Assembly (NCBI RefSeq): GCF_030409805.1
Contig: NZ_JAUFQP010000001.1
Coordinates: 62,001-126,000, forward strand
Origin: Algibacter miyuki
GTDB lineage: Bacteria > Bacteroidota > Bacteroidia > Flavobacteriales > Flavobacteriaceae
Direction of reading: 5' to 3'
DNA length: 64,000 nt
Below the pieces are notes generated by a model. That model saw nothing but the letters and a program-made list of their open reading frames with translations, did not search any database and was not told the DNA's origin. The position numbers were made by a program, and so were the translations under genes. The stretch's first letter is position 1, and each line of letters opens with the position of its first letter. This document shows positions 27,695 to 37,668 of the stretch, piece by piece.

Positions 27695-29080
27695 ATGAAA
27701 AACATATTTATTTTAATATTTGCAACCTTTTTAATAGTTGGTTGTAATGAAAGCCCTAAAAAAGAGTACATCCTTTTTTCAGGTACTATTATAGATGCTA
27801 CTAAAGACTTTAGATTAGTTAAACGATTTAGTGATACTGATAGTCAAATTTCAATTAAGTTAACAGATAATGGATCTTTTGTTGCTGATACCATTACTTT
27901 TGGAACAGGGCGTTACGTTTTTACAGACGGTAGAAATAGTGCTGAACTTTATTTAACAAATGGGGAGGAATATCATTTGACAGCTATTGCTAAAAATTTT
28001 ATAAATACTGTAAAATTAACAGGCCCTGACTCTGGAGCATCTAATTATTTAATTTCTAAGGTAGATAGAATCAAACGTTTAAGAGGTGATTATGTTGAAT
28101 ATAATAGTTTAGATGAAGCTGCATTTCTTGCAAAACAAAAAGAACTTCATAAAACTTATGTTAGTTATTTGGATAGTTTTCCAAATATGCCAAAAGAATT
28201 TGAAGAAATTGAGCGTAAAGAATTGTATTACAACAATCTTCTAAGTTTAACCATGTATGAAAGATTACATAAAAGATATACAGATAATTCAGATTTTAAA
28301 GTTTCAGATGATTTTTTAGCTCAATTAGATAAAGTAGATAATCTCTCTGATGAAGCAGCATATAAAAGTAACGGGTCTTATAAAAGTCTTGTAGATGAGC
28401 ATTATAAAACAGCAGCTAAAGAACTATCAAAAAAAGAAGGTGTTGATTGGTATTTAGCCAAGTTAAAAGTTTTTGAAACAATACCTAACGATTTTATTAA
28501 GAATAGTTTACTGTTGTCAGTTGCTAATGCCGATATAGAATATACAGATAAAATAGATGAATATTATAAAACATTTATGGCTGTTTCTACTTCTACCAAT
28601 AACAATAAAAGCATTACAGAAAGGTATAAATCTCTTAAAAAACTCAGTACAGGGGAACCTTCTCCTGTTTTTACAGATTATGTTAATCATGGAGGAGGAA
28701 CAAGTTCTTTAGGTGATTTTAAAGGGAAATACGTTTATATTGATATTTGGGCTACTTGGTGTGCGCCGTGTTTAAAACAAGTCCCATATCTTAAAAAGGT
28801 AGAAAAACAATATCATGGAAAAAATATTCAGTTTGTAAGTATTTCTATTGATAAAGAAAATGCACACAATAAATGGAGAAAAATGGTGACAGATGAAGAG
28901 TTTGTTGGTGTTCAACTATTAGCAGATAATAATAGGGAAAGTGAATTTGTTGCTGCTTATCAAGCCGATGGTCTTCCTCGTTTCATTTTAATAGATCCAG
29001 AAGGTAACATTGTAGATTCGAATGCTCCTAGACCTTCAAGTCAAAATTTAATTAAGTTGTTTAACGAACTAAACATTTAA
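27695..29080 (+). CDS. TlpA-like thioredoxin-fold lipoprotein, cassette 1
   Basis: A 461-residue periplasm-facing lipoprotein (C17 after I-V-G) with an N-terminal beta-rich DUF4369-like domain (about 20-110), a helical middle (about 115-300) and a C-terminal thioredoxin/TlpA domain. The redox motif is WATWC-A-P-C with C356 and C359, followed by a cis-Pro region GLPRFILIDPEG. Paralogues of almost the same length lie at 37669 and 39138. Proteins of this type reduce or isomerise disulfides; next to a SusCD pair they may unfold imported cystine-containing peptides or keep the system reduced. That role is inferred. Confidence 0.85.
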   Translation: MKNIFILIFATFLIVGCNESPKKEYILFSGTIIDATKDFRLVKRFSDTDSQISIKLTDNGSFVADTITFGTGRYVFTDGRNSAELYLTNGEEYHLTAIAKNFINTVKLTGPDSGASNYLISKVDRIKRLRGDYVEYNSLDEAAFLAKQKELHKTYVSYLDSFPNMPKEFEEIERKELYYNNLLSLTMYERLHKRYTDNSDFKVSDDFLAQLDKVDNLSDEAAYKSNGSYKSLVDEHYKTAAKELSKKEGVDWYLAKLKVFETIPNDFIKNSLLLSVANADIEYTDKIDEYYKTFMAVSTSTNNNKSITERYKSLKKLSTGEPSPVFTDYVNHGGGTSSLGDFKGKYVYIDIWATWCAPCLKQVPYLKKVEKQYHGKNIQFVSISIDKENAHNKWRKMVTDEEFVGVQLLADNNRESEFVAAYQADGLPRFILIDPEGNIVDSNAPRPSSQNLIKLFNELNI

Positions 29081-29451
29081 AGTTTAAATTAGATTATTTG
29101 AGACTACTTATTGATTAGGTAAATGCTAAGTTTAAACGGGGGTTGGCTTAAAACCCTCGTTTAAATTTGTTATTTAAAAATGAGAAGAAGCATGTAAATG
29201 GAATTGGTTTATAGTTTTGTATAGTCTTTTAAGAAAGTAAAGTGTTGCGAGATAGGATTTTGCAAGGGATTCTTTATGGTTAAGATATTTGTATATTAAT
29301 TTTAAAATTAGAGAATTCAAAAAGCAAATAAAGTAACGCCACTATATCAATTGTGTAACATGTTTTTTTGCTTCTGAAGACAAATAAATATGTTTGAACA
29401 GTAGCTTATGTCGTATTAGGGGGCCTTAAGGATGAAACTGGCCTAATTACC
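29081..29451. other. Convergent intergenic region between the two import cassettes
   Basis: A 371-bp spacer with the strong hairpin at 29128-29168 and, near 29415-29456, a second imperfect inverted repeat (ATTAGGG plus GGCC against GGCC plus CCCTAAT) that overlaps the stop of the sigma gene and may end its transcript. The 250 bp between shows no other structure. Confidence 0.6.
29128..29168. terminator. Strong bidirectional hairpin terminator after cassette 1
   Basis: Core arms 29131-29144 (TTTAAACGGGGGTT) and 29152-29165 (AACCCTCGTTTAAA) form a 14-bp stem with one G-U pair and a 7-nt loop; flanking A and T residues lengthen the stem and give the terminal T run. Confidence 0.8.
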
Positions 29452-30021
29452 CTAATGTTTTTTCAAGAAATTTACTAGTAAGAGGTATAAGTTCTCTTTT
29501 TCAAAACCCTTGCGTATTTTTTTAAAAGCGACACTCATTTGTGATTCTACGGTTTTTACTGAAACTCCCATAATTTCGGCTATTTCATGATATTTGAGTC
29601 CGTTAATTTTATTCATTTCGAGAGTCTTTCTACATTTTGGAGGAAGCGTTTGAATAATTTGATTCATTTTTTCAACACGTTTTTCTAGTATCTCAATATC
29701 GTCATCTATTCTATCTCTCAAAGCATTTTCATAAACAACATCTAATAAATTATTACGTCGTTTATCGGTGTTAATACTATCGATAAATCTGTTGTAAGCA
29801 ATAGTATATAGGTAGCTCTTAGGAGATTTGCAATCTTGTAATTTCTCTTTAGCATTCCATAAATCAATAAAAGCCTGTTGTACAATGTCTTCAGAGCTCA
29901 TTTTATCATGGGTGTAGGTCGCAATATAAGCTACTAACCTGTCGTAATATAAATCGAATAGATTTCTAAAGGCGTCTTCATCACCATTCTTTAAGGCTAT
30001 AGTGGCTTCTAGTTCATTCAT
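29452..30021 (-). CDS. ECF RNA polymerase sigma factor (FecI-type), cassette 2
   Basis: A 189-residue sigma factor with the same region 2 (LFDLYYDRLVAYIATYTHD, SEDIVQQAFIDLWNAKE) and region 4 (LPPKCRKTLEMNKINGLKYHEIAEIMGVSVKTVESQMSVAFKKIR) as its paralogue at 20449. It is divergent from the fecR gene at 30408 and probably drives cassette 2. Differences from the paralogue are mostly conservative and lie outside the promoter-recognition helices, so cross-activation of the two cassettes is plausible. Region 4 residues EIAEIMGVS-KTVESQMS are nearly identical in both. Confidence 0.95.
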   Translation of the reverse strand: MNELEATIALKNGDEDAFRNLFDLYYDRLVAYIATYTHDKMSSEDIVQQAFIDLWNAKEKLQDCKSPKSYLYTIAYNRFIDSINTDKRRNNLLDVVYENALRDRIDDDIEILEKRVEKMNQIIQTLPPKCRKTLEMNKINGLKYHEIAEIMGVSVKTVESQMSVAFKKIRKGFEKENLYLLLVNFLKKH

Positions 30022-30085
30022 ATATTAATTTTAACTCTAATTAAATAGGCATGAATATTCTTAGGGGTTTTGTGGTATTAATAAA

Positions 30086-30116
30086 CAATAGTATAAACAA
30101 AAGATTAAATATGCAA
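30086..30116 (-). promoter_or_regulatory. Probable promoter of the cassette 2 sigma gene
   Basis: Minus-strand TTG (30116-30114), 20 bp, TACTATTG (30093-30086), the same as in cassette 1 and one mismatch from TAnnTTTG. Confidence 0.5.
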
Positions 30117-30340
30117 TAATTTGCTAATGTAAAGCTGAAAAATATCTTGTAATTATGATAATCGTATTATAGATTGAAAGTATTTCGAAATTCTAAAATT
30201 ATTTTTTAAAAAAGTTAAGTATGAGAAAAGTATTATAAAAGAAGAAGGGGGAGTGTCAATTTATTCTAATTGAAGCTTTAAAGGATGTTAAAAGTGGTGT
30301 TTTTATTAAATAAATCTTAGTGATTTAGTAAAAAGTGTAA

Positions 30341-30388
30341 TTTTTTTTAGGGGTTTTTTAGTTTTCGTAAGTAATAATACATGTAAAC
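30341..30388 (+). promoter_or_regulatory. Candidate ECF-dependent fecR promoter, cassette 2
   Basis: T tract with AGGGGTTTT (30349-30357), 13 bp, GTAATAAT (30371-30378), CATGTAAAC (30380-30388), matching cassette 1 in every spacing. Confidence 0.5.
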
Positions 30389-30407
30389 CTCTAAATAGGT
30401 GAATAAT

Positions 30408-31538
30408 TTGAAAAAGATAATAACCAAGTATATAGTTAATACAATTACAGAAGACGAGCAAAATTTGCTTAACGAGTGGCTTAAAGATCGTGATAACCAA
30501 AAGGAGTTTAAAAGGTATGTTTTAGATTATCATGATGTTAAAATGGCTTTATATAAAAATGATGTAGATAAAGCATATAGAAATGTAAAGGAAGCTATTA
30601 ATAATAGCAAACAGAAAGTTATCCCAATTTATAGAAAGAAATTCTTCAAATATGCTGCGGCTGTTTTGGTTTTAGTTTCTTCAAGTTTTTTCTTCTTATC
30701 AAAAAATACTCCAGTTGAAAATAATAATGTATCTATTAATCCGGGTACAGATAAAGCGATATTAACGCTTGCTAATGGCACAGAACTTCTTTTAGATAGT
30801 GTAACAAATTATCAAGATAAATTGATAACGAGCACAGGTAAAGAAATAATATATACACCTTCTGAAAACAAAACAAATACGGTTGAGTATAATTATTTAA
30901 CCATTCCAAGAGGCGGGCAGTACCATATTGTTTTATCCGATGATACGGAAGTTTGGGTAAATTCAGAGTCTCAATTAAAATATCCAGTAAATTTTATAGA
31001 AGGACAACCAAGAGATGTTGAGTTGGTTTATGGTGAAGCTTATTTTGAAGTATCGCCAAGCACAGAACATGGTGGAGCGAAATTTCGTGTTATAAATGAA
31101 AATCAAACCATTGAGGTTTTAGGAACAAAATTCAATGTTAAGGCCTACAAAGAAGAACCTCATATTTATACCACACTTGTAGAGGGGAAAGTTTCTGTAA
31201 ATACAAAATTGGATGCTAAATTATTAGTACCTAATAAGCAATCTGTTTTTAGTTTGAAAAATGAAAATTTGAGTATTCAGGACGTCGATGTTAAAATCGA
31301 AATAGCATGGATACATGGCGAATTTGTTTTTCAGAAAAAATCACTAAAAGACATTGCTACAGTATTAGGGCGTTGGTATAACGTTGATTTCGAATTTTTA
31401 AATGATACCATTGCCGAACAAAAATTTAATGGAGAATTAAAGAAAAGTCAAAACTTGGAAAATATCCTGAAACTTATTCAGGATACCAATAAAATTAAAT
31501 CTTATGAAATGAAAGGAAATTCAGTTTTTCTGAAATAA
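30408..31538 (+). CDS. FecR-family anti-sigma factor, cassette 2
   Basis: Single-pass anti-sigma regulator, 376 residues from the TTG at 30408. The N-terminal cytoplasmic part (KKIITKYIVNTITEDEQNLL) aligns with the paralogue from its first residue, which is why I prefer this start; a GTG at 30399 would add three residues. A membrane helix (YAAAVLVLVSSSFFFL) lies at about 82-97, followed by the FecR domain (YLTIPRGGQYHIVLSDDTEVWVNSES, VELVYGEAYFEVSP, IEVLGTKFNVKAY) and a DUF4974-like C-terminus (LGRWYNVDFEF). Expected partners are the sigma factor at 29452 and the STN domain of the SusC at 31631. Confidence 0.92.
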   Translation: MKKIITKYIVNTITEDEQNLLNEWLKDRDNQKEFKRYVLDYHDVKMALYKNDVDKAYRNVKEAINNSKQKVIPIYRKKFFKYAAAVLVLVSSSFFFLSKNTPVENNNVSINPGTDKAILTLANGTELLLDSVTNYQDKLITSTGKEIIYTPSENKTNTVEYNYLTIPRGGQYHIVLSDDTEVWVNSESQLKYPVNFIEGQPRDVELVYGEAYFEVSPSTEHGGAKFRVINENQTIEVLGTKFNVKAYKEEPHIYTTLVEGKVSVNTKLDAKLLVPNKQSVFSLKNENLSIQDVDVKIEIAWIHGEFVFQKKSLKDIATVLGRWYNVDFEFLNDTIAEQKFNGELKKSQNLENILKLIQDTNKIKSYEMKGNSVFLK

Positions 31539-31630
31539 AAAATAGGGGAAAGAATAGGAACACTAACTAAGAATATTCTTCTCTTATAAGTTTAAAAACA
31601 ATTAATTAACTAACCAATTTATGTAAATTT

Positions 31631-34600
31631 ATGAAAATTAATCAAACAAACGCCCGTCTCATTTTTGGTAAGCGGTTCTTAAAAATTATCATGCGAACAT
31701 TTCTCTTTACTTTTTGCTTAACAGTATTTGGTCTCTCACCAAATAACTCGATCTCTCAAAGCGCGAAAATTATTATAGAGACCGATAAAACAGTATCTGT
31801 TGATGAGGTTTTTAAAATGATAAGCGACCAAACGGATTACAATTTTATTTATTCAGATGATTGCTTTGAATCCATATCAGAAGTTCATTTGAAAAAAGGA
31901 AAAGTTAAGGTATCTAAACTTTTAGAAGACTGTGTAACTTCAAACAATCTTAGTTTTGTGATATCGGAAGAACACACAATTATTATTAAACAACCAGTAG
32001 TTGAAAAACAACAAGACATTATTGTTTCTGGTCTTGTTACCGATGAGCAAGGTGTGCCATTGGCAGGTGCTACAGTAAAAGTGAAAAACAAAAATGTGGG
32101 TACTTTTACTAATTTTGATGGGGCTTATAAAATAAAAGCTTCGGAAAACACAACATTAATTTTTAGTTCTATGGGTTTTGTTACTCAGGAAGTTGCTGTT
32201 AATGGGCTTAGTGTTGTTAATGTTATTTTAATAGAAGACATTTCGGCATTAAATGAAGTTGTTATTAATGGTTATCAAACCAAAGATAAACGCGAAACAA
32301 GTAGTGCTGTAACCGTAATTAAAACTAGCGAAATTGATGTTGTGGGTAGTTCCAGTATTGAAAACATGATACAAGGGCAAATTGCAGGTGTAAGTGTTGT
32401 TAATAGTAGTGCAGAGCCAGGAACCGCGGCAAGAATCAGAATTAGAGGAACGGCTACCCTTAGTGGTAATGCAGAACCTATTTGGGTGGTTGATGGTGTT
32501 GTACTAGAAAGTGGGGTTCCTGCAACTCCTGCAGAACTTAATGATCCTGATTTTTTAAAATCATTTAACAGTTCAATAGGTGGGGTTAACCCAAACGATA
32601 TTGAATCGCTTACTATATTAAAAGATGCATCGGCTACAGCTATTTATGGAACAAGAGCGGCCAACGGTGTTATTGTGGTGACAACGAAAAAAGGAAAAAG
32701 AGGAAAGCCAAGAATATCTATAAACCATACATCAGGAATTCAACCAAGACCTACCTATGAAGATTTTGACTTAATGAACTCACAAGAACGCGCTCAGTTT
32801 TCATTTGAATTACTTGAGGATCAAATTCCGCTTCATGGCGTAGTAGGTGTTGCATATTATGATGGTTTATTTACCCGTGGCGGACTTAGCGAGGAAGATT
32901 ATATTGCTGGTATACGATACACGTCTGAATTAAATGAAGATTGGTTTGATTTATTATTCCGTAATGCCGTTACAAATACTACTGATTTTAGTGTTTCTGG
33001 TGGTTCTGATAAAAGTAATTATTATACTTCGTTAAGTTACACAAGCCAGGATGGTATAGATAAAACAACTGATTATCAGAGTTATAATATTATGGCTAAG
33101 GTGAATACAGAACTTTCTAGTAAAGTTAATTTAGGAATTATTCTAAATGCTTCTAAAAGAGATAGGGAACAAAATTATACAACAAATGCTTTTGATTATG
33201 CATATACTAGATCAAGATCATTACCTGCATATAATGATGATGGAAGCTTGTTTTTTTATAGAGATGGGCAATACCAATACAGTTTTTTAAATGAACAAAA
33301 TACAACCAATCAAACTTCAAAACAAAATGAAACTAGAGCAACTGTTAGTTTAGATTATAAAATAACAGATTGGTTAACGTATAATGCACTTACAAGTTAT
33401 ACCTACTCTGGTAGTGTAATGCAACAGTATGCTACAGAAGCAAGTAACTATGTGTCTAAAATTCGAGGTTATAATTTAGGGGCAGGATCTGCAGGTCAGA
33501 TAGAAGATTCAAGCTTACCTTTTGGAGGTGTATATAATCAGACTGATTATACACAAAACTCTTATGTAACCAGAAACTCTTTAAACTCAAAGTTTAATCT
33601 ATTAGATGATTTATCTATAGATTTATTAGCGGGAACAGAGTTTAGAAATGTGGTTTATGATGGGCTTACTTCTCAAAATTACGGGTATTTACATGATAGA
33701 GGTCAGATTTTTTATAACCCACAAGAATCTGAAGAGCAAGGTGAAATTAAAAGAAACACGGTGTCTCGTTCTCTTAGTGATAGGTCTTTCATGTCGTATT
33801 TTGGAACATTCTCTTCAATGTTTAAGAATAAATATGTTATAAACGCCAATATTCGTTTTGATGGTTCTAACCTTTTCGGTTCTAATCCAGATTATAGATA
33901 CCTGCCACTTTGGTCGGTTTCAGGTAAATGGCATATTGATCAAGAATCTTTTTTAGACTCTGCTGATTTTATTGATGCACTTTCTATTAGAGCATCTTAC
34001 GGATTAAGAGGTAATATTGTACAGAACAGTTCTCCTCAAATCATATCTTCAGCTTTGGCTCCAAATAGTTATACCTTTTTAAATGAACAATATATTATTC
34101 AACCTGCCAATCCTGAATTAAAATGGGAAACCACAGAAACTGTAAATCTTGGAATTGATTTCTCTTTTTTTAATAGAAGATTATCTGGATCTCTAGATGT
34201 ATTTAAAGATTTCGGTAATGATTTGATTGCCTCTAAAAATGTATCCAGTGTAACAGGTTTTCAATCTAAACCAGTCAACTTTGCCAATATTACAACTGAA
34301 GGGATAGATATTGGGTTAAATGCTACCATTGTTAAATCGGAGAATTTTAAATATAATTTAGGAATAAATGCATCAATTACAGGTAGTGAGGTTACAAAGT
34401 CTTTTATAGAACCTAGCGTAGCAAGTCTTATATCATCAACCTATACCGTAGGAGAAGTTGTAGAAGGGAAACCTCTAAATTCCATGTATTCATATCGCTT
34501 TTCAAGACTAACAGATGAAGGTGCTGCATTGTTTTTTGATGGAGAAGGTAATGAATATGGTGTTGGGGATCCAGAGTTTTTTTCCAATATATATCAAAAT

Positions 34601-35146
34601 CCAGATGCTCTTAAGTATGAAGGTTCTAGAGTCCCAACTTCGACAATAGGTATTACTAACAGATTTAATTACAAAAATTTTCAACTATCTTTTTTACTTG
34701 TTGCTGGTCTAGATTATAAAATTAGACTTCAAAACCTTGCCTTTGATTCAGAGTATATTCAAGATGATTTTAATTTACGAAGAGGTGTTTCTAATAGATG
34801 GAGACAACCAGGTGATGAAAACACAGCAGATATCCCTTGGTTGGGCAATGGTTATTATATGCTTTACGAAAGTGATTTATTTAACAGTAGTGATGCTCAA
34901 ACTATTAATGGTAATTATTTAAGACTAAGAAATGTGTTATTTCAATATAGCTTCCCTAAAACTTTTATTGAAAAAGCAGGCATTTCTAACCTTGTTCTTA
35001 AGTTTCAAGCAGACAATCTATTCGTACTAGCAGACAAACGCTTAAATGGTATGGATCCAGAAACGGCTAATTTCAATACGTCTTTTTGGGGAAGTTCTCT
35101 ACCATTACCAAAAACATTCACATTTGGTGTTAGTTTAAATCTTTAA
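31631..35146 (+). CDS. SusC/RagA-family TonB-dependent outer-membrane transporter with STN domain, cassette 2
   Basis: A 1171-residue importer with signal peptide, STN domain (SVDEVFKMISDQTDYNFIYSDD, about 57-115), carboxypeptidase-regulatory-like domain (about 130-205), TonB box (NEVVINGYQ), plug (IRIRGTATLSGNAEPIWVVDG, IESLTILKDASATAIYGTRAANGV) and barrel ending in a C-terminal aromatic-hydrophobic beta-signal. Its leader, CTAACCAATTYATRYAAATTTATG, is almost the same as in front of the susC at 22686, while the barrels are clearly divergent, as expected if the two cassettes arose by duplication and then changed cargo. It is followed 2 bp later by susD. Confidence 0.95.
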   Translation: MKINQTNARLIFGKRFLKIIMRTFLFTFCLTVFGLSPNNSISQSAKIIIETDKTVSVDEVFKMISDQTDYNFIYSDDCFESISEVHLKKGKVKVSKLLEDCVTSNNLSFVISEEHTIIIKQPVVEKQQDIIVSGLVTDEQGVPLAGATVKVKNKNVGTFTNFDGAYKIKASENTTLIFSSMGFVTQEVAVNGLSVVNVILIEDISALNEVVINGYQTKDKRETSSAVTVIKTSEIDVVGSSSIENMIQGQIAGVSVVNSSAEPGTAARIRIRGTATLSGNAEPIWVVDGVVLESGVPATPAELNDPDFLKSFNSSIGGVNPNDIESLTILKDASATAIYGTRAANGVIVVTTKKGKRGKPRISINHTSGIQPRPTYEDFDLMNSQERAQFSFELLEDQIPLHGVVGVAYYDGLFTRGGLSEEDYIAGIRYTSELNEDWFDLLFRNAVTNTTDFSVSGGSDKSNYYTSLSYTSQDGIDKTTDYQSYNIMAKVNTELSSKVNLGIILNASKRDREQNYTTNAFDYAYTRSRSLPAYNDDGSLFFYRDGQYQYSFLNEQNTTNQTSKQNETRATVSLDYKITDWLTYNALTSYTYSGSVMQQYATEASNYVSKIRGYNLGAGSAGQIEDSSLPFGGVYNQTDYTQNSYVTRNSLNSKFNLLDDLSIDLLAGTEFRNVVYDGLTSQNYGYLHDRGQIFYNPQESEEQGEIKRNTVSRSLSDRSFMSYFGTFSSMFKNKYVINANIRFDGSNLFGSNPDYRYLPLWSVSGKWHIDQESFLDSADFIDALSIRASYGLRGNIVQNSSPQIISSALAPNSYTFLNEQYIIQPANPELKWETTETVNLGIDFSFFNRRLSGSLDVFKDFGNDLIASKNVSSVTGFQSKPVNFANITTEGIDIGLNATIVKSENFKYNLGINASITGSEVTKSFIEPSVASLISSTYTVGEVVEGKPLNSMYSYRFSRLTDEGAALFFDGEGNEYGVGDPEFFSNIYQNPDALKYEGSRVPTSTIGITNRFNYKNFQLSFLLVAGLDYKIRLQNLAFDSEYIQDDFNLRRGVSNRWRQPGDENTADIPWLGNGYYMLYESDLFNSSDAQTINGNYLRLRNVLFQYSFPKTFIEKAGISNLVLKFQADNLFVLADKRLNGMDPETANFNTSFWGSSLPLPKTFTFGVSLNL

Positions 35147-35148
35147 TA

Positions 35149-36681
35149 ATGAAAATTGAAAATAACATGAAAAATAGATATAAAATATTTCAAATAATTT
35201 TGGTAGTCCTACTTATTTTTGGTGAGCTATCATGCGAAAGCTACCTTGAAGAAGTTCCTCAAAATAAGTTAAATCCTACAACGGTTACTGACTATAGAGA
35301 ACTTTTAAATTATGGATACATTACAAAAGAACGAATCATGCCATATCTTGAAGCTCTTGGTGATGATGTAGATTTAAAGTTGGAAGATAGAGCACGTGAT
35401 GCCGTTAACGGTGATGCTTACATGAGTGCATACCTTTTTGAACCTACACACGAGACATCATTGGGAAGTGATGTTGCGTTTGCAAAACTTTATCAGAGTA
35501 TTTATTATGCCAATTTGGTTATCACTAGAATAGACGATGCAGAATCTGTTATTCTTGGTGATGACATGCAAGGTTATAAAGATAATTTAAAGGGAGAAGC
35601 CTATGCTTTAAGGGCTTTTTCATATTTCTATTTGGTTAACTTATATGGACAGCATTATGACCCAGCTACTGCAAGTTCAGATTTTGGAGTCCCTATTAAT
35701 TTCTCTACGGGGGCTGAAGATCAAGGATACCCTCGATCTACAGTAGAAGAAGTATATAATTTAATGGCATCAGATTTAGACAATGCAGTGAGCTTAATGG
35801 AAGCTAACACTATTGAAAAAACCTCTAAAATTCAGTTCAATGCACAAAGTGCAGGGGCTTTACAATCTAGAGTAGCCTTGTATATGCAGGAGTGGGATAA
35901 AACAATTGAAGCTGCTAGTAATGTTTTGGATGTTAACAATACAGTTAATGATATAACTGGTTTAACAGATATATTTAATGAGGATGAATACAGTGAATTT
36001 TTTTCATTAAGAGCTGGTCCAGATTATTTAGATGCCGATAATAGCAATATCTTTTTTGTCAATGGTGTTACAGAAAATATACCATTGGTAAACTATTATC
36101 CTACCTACACAACGTTCTCTGTGAATACAGAGTTAGAAGATTTGTATGATGAAGGTGATATAAGAAAATACTATTTTTTAGGTATACTAGATAGAGTTGT
36201 AAGCGGTGTAGCTTATCAAAAATTGGCTACATTAAAAAACAGATCAACCACGAGCTTTTTTGGACGTTATCAACCTACTACCTTTGATGGATATAGTCGA
36301 GTACTTAGAGTAGAAGAGGTATTATTGAATAGAGCAGAAGCTTATGCCAAAAACGGAGATTTACAATTAGCTATAAACGATCTTAATGCCATTAGAGTTA
36401 AAAAAATTGAACCTTCTTTTTATACAGATTTAGCTGTTGGAAGTTTTACTCAAGAAACTCTTATTGATTATATTCTTGAAGAACGAAGAAGAGAACTTTG
36501 TTTTGAAGGGCATCGTTTCTTTGATTTAAAACGTACCACCCGACCAGGAATGACTAGAATTGGTTATGAAGGTGATATTACTGTTGAGGGGATTTTATTA
36601 GAAGATGACCCTAGGTATGTATTACAGATTCCAGAAAAAGAACTTGAGGCAAATTCTGCTATAACTAGAGCACCTAGGTAA
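35149..36681 (+). CDS. SusD/RagB-family outer-membrane lipoprotein, cassette 2
   Basis: A 510-residue substrate-binding lipoprotein, signal ending at C29 (L-S-C), followed by ESYLEEVPQNKLNP. TPR-like segments (KGEAYALRAFSYFYLVNLYGQHYDPATA) and the RagB C-terminus (VLRVEEVLLNRAEAYAKNGD, ILEERRRELCFEGHRFFDLKR) are plain. Two ATGs (35149 and 35167) are possible; the second gives a shorter signal peptide. It starts 2 bp after the susC stop. It differs strongly from the SusD of cassette 1 except in the conserved helices. Confidence 0.94.
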   Translation: MKIENNMKNRYKIFQIILVVLLIFGELSCESYLEEVPQNKLNPTTVTDYRELLNYGYITKERIMPYLEALGDDVDLKLEDRARDAVNGDAYMSAYLFEPTHETSLGSDVAFAKLYQSIYYANLVITRIDDAESVILGDDMQGYKDNLKGEAYALRAFSYFYLVNLYGQHYDPATASSDFGVPINFSTGAEDQGYPRSTVEEVYNLMASDLDNAVSLMEANTIEKTSKIQFNAQSAGALQSRVALYMQEWDKTIEAASNVLDVNNTVNDITGLTDIFNEDEYSEFFSLRAGPDYLDADNSNIFFVNGVTENIPLVNYYPTYTTFSVNTELEDLYDEGDIRKYYFLGILDRVVSGVAYQKLATLKNRSTTSFFGRYQPTTFDGYSRVLRVEEVLLNRAEAYAKNGDLQLAINDLNAIRVKKIEPSFYTDLAVGSFTQETLIDYILEERRRELCFEGHRFFDLKRTTRPGMTRIGYEGDITVEGILLEDDPRYVLQIPEKELEANSAITRAPR

Positions 36682-36707
36682 TCAATTAAAACTTAAAACA
36701 AAAAATT

Positions 36708-37616
36708 ATGAAATTTATAATAAAATTAATATCACTATCAGTACTGATTTCTTTGTTTACAGCATGTGAAAGCGAAGAAGTTATAATTTCTGATTTCAAC
36801 GGCAAAGATCCGTTTCCACTTATTGAGGAAGGAACCACGGAAGCTAGTCAACTCGCTTTTGGTTTGCTAGAAGAACATGAATTACACATGTATTATGATC
36901 TTGAAGGCGAAGAGGCGCTTCAAACAGAGTATGGAGCAATATCTTTGGCATCAAGATTTGGAGATGGCATAATAGCAGCAGAAGAAGAACGGGCTGTCGT
37001 TTTCTTAAAGTTAATTGATGAAATGTTCGACCTATTTAGTGATTATAGAGAACTTCAGCTAGCTAGAAGATGGATGCTAGTTGGTAATGGGTTTTCGTCT
37101 AGTACTGCTGAGCAACTTAATACCTATGGTTATAGTAGAGATATTCTGTATTACAATACACAGGGTACACAAATACTTTCTAGTGTAAATAATACTTTTG
37201 AATTCGATTTATCATTAACCAAAGAGATGCTACTTTTTGCTTACTTTTATGCATATATTGATTATACTTATGATATTCCAGAAGAATTTAGCAGTATTTC
37301 TGGAGATATTTATAGGCAATATACTTTTCATAGTGTTCCATTTTACACATCAGCAACAGAATATGATGAAGAAGGAGCTACAGATGCTGGATTTGTGCAT
37401 CCATGGGGGCCGCAATCTATTTCACTTAAACCTCATGAAGATTGGGAATCTTATGTAGTATGGATCATTTCTAGACCAAAAGCAGAACGCGATGTTTGGT
37501 TAGACACAAAACCTCTTATTAAGGCTAAATACGATATTGTAGTTGAATCTATGATGACTGATTTAAACATGGATTTAGAAGCACTTTCAATCCAATGGCA
37601 GTCGGTAGGCATCTAA
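36708..37616 (+). CDS. Lipoprotein related to SusCD-associated zinc metallohydrolases, zinc motif lost
   Basis: A 302-residue lipoprotein (C20 after F-T-A). Position after susD, length and the C-terminal pattern (EDWESYVVWIISRP, then IKAKYDIVVESMMTDLNMD) resemble the substrate-import-associated zinc metallohydrolase lipoproteins (TIGR04549/PF15890-like), which carry HExxH. At the equivalent place, just before DIPEEF, this protein has Y179-F-Y-A-Y183-I-D, so both His and the Glu of HExxH appear to be replaced by aromatic residues. If the homology is right this is a pseudo-enzyme that kept a binding or scaffolding role in the import complex. Homology is judged from memory of the family pattern and is moderately certain. 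Confidence 0.6.
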   Translation: MKFIIKLISLSVLISLFTACESEEVIISDFNGKDPFPLIEEGTTEASQLAFGLLEEHELHMYYDLEGEEALQTEYGAISLASRFGDGIIAAEEERAVVFLKLIDEMFDLFSDYRELQLARRWMLVGNGFSSSTAEQLNTYGYSRDILYYNTQGTQILSSVNNTFEFDLSLTKEMLLFAYFYAYIDYTYDIPEEFSSISGDIYRQYTFHSVPFYTSATEYDEEGATDAGFVHPWGPQSISLKPHEDWESYVVWIISRPKAERDVWLDTKPLIKAKYDIVVESMMTDLNMDLEALSIQWQSVGI

Positions 37617-37668
37617 ATTGATGAACACTATTACCATATTAATACATCTTATTACAATACTTAATTAA

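Larger units (their letters stand above)
30022..30407. other. Divergent sigma-fecR spacer, cassette 2
   Basis: A 386-bp control region that carries the same three conserved blocks as the cassette 1 spacer: 30084-30117 (sigma promoter), 30161-30185 (24 of 25 bases equal to 21164-21188) and 30341-30388 (fecR promoter). DNA between the blocks has drifted. No gene is seen. Confidence 0.7.

Noticed and set aside
31569-31580. 12-bp palindrome AAGAATATTCTT before the second susC gene
   Set aside because: Short, AT-rich, no partner site and no promoter nearby; could be chance.
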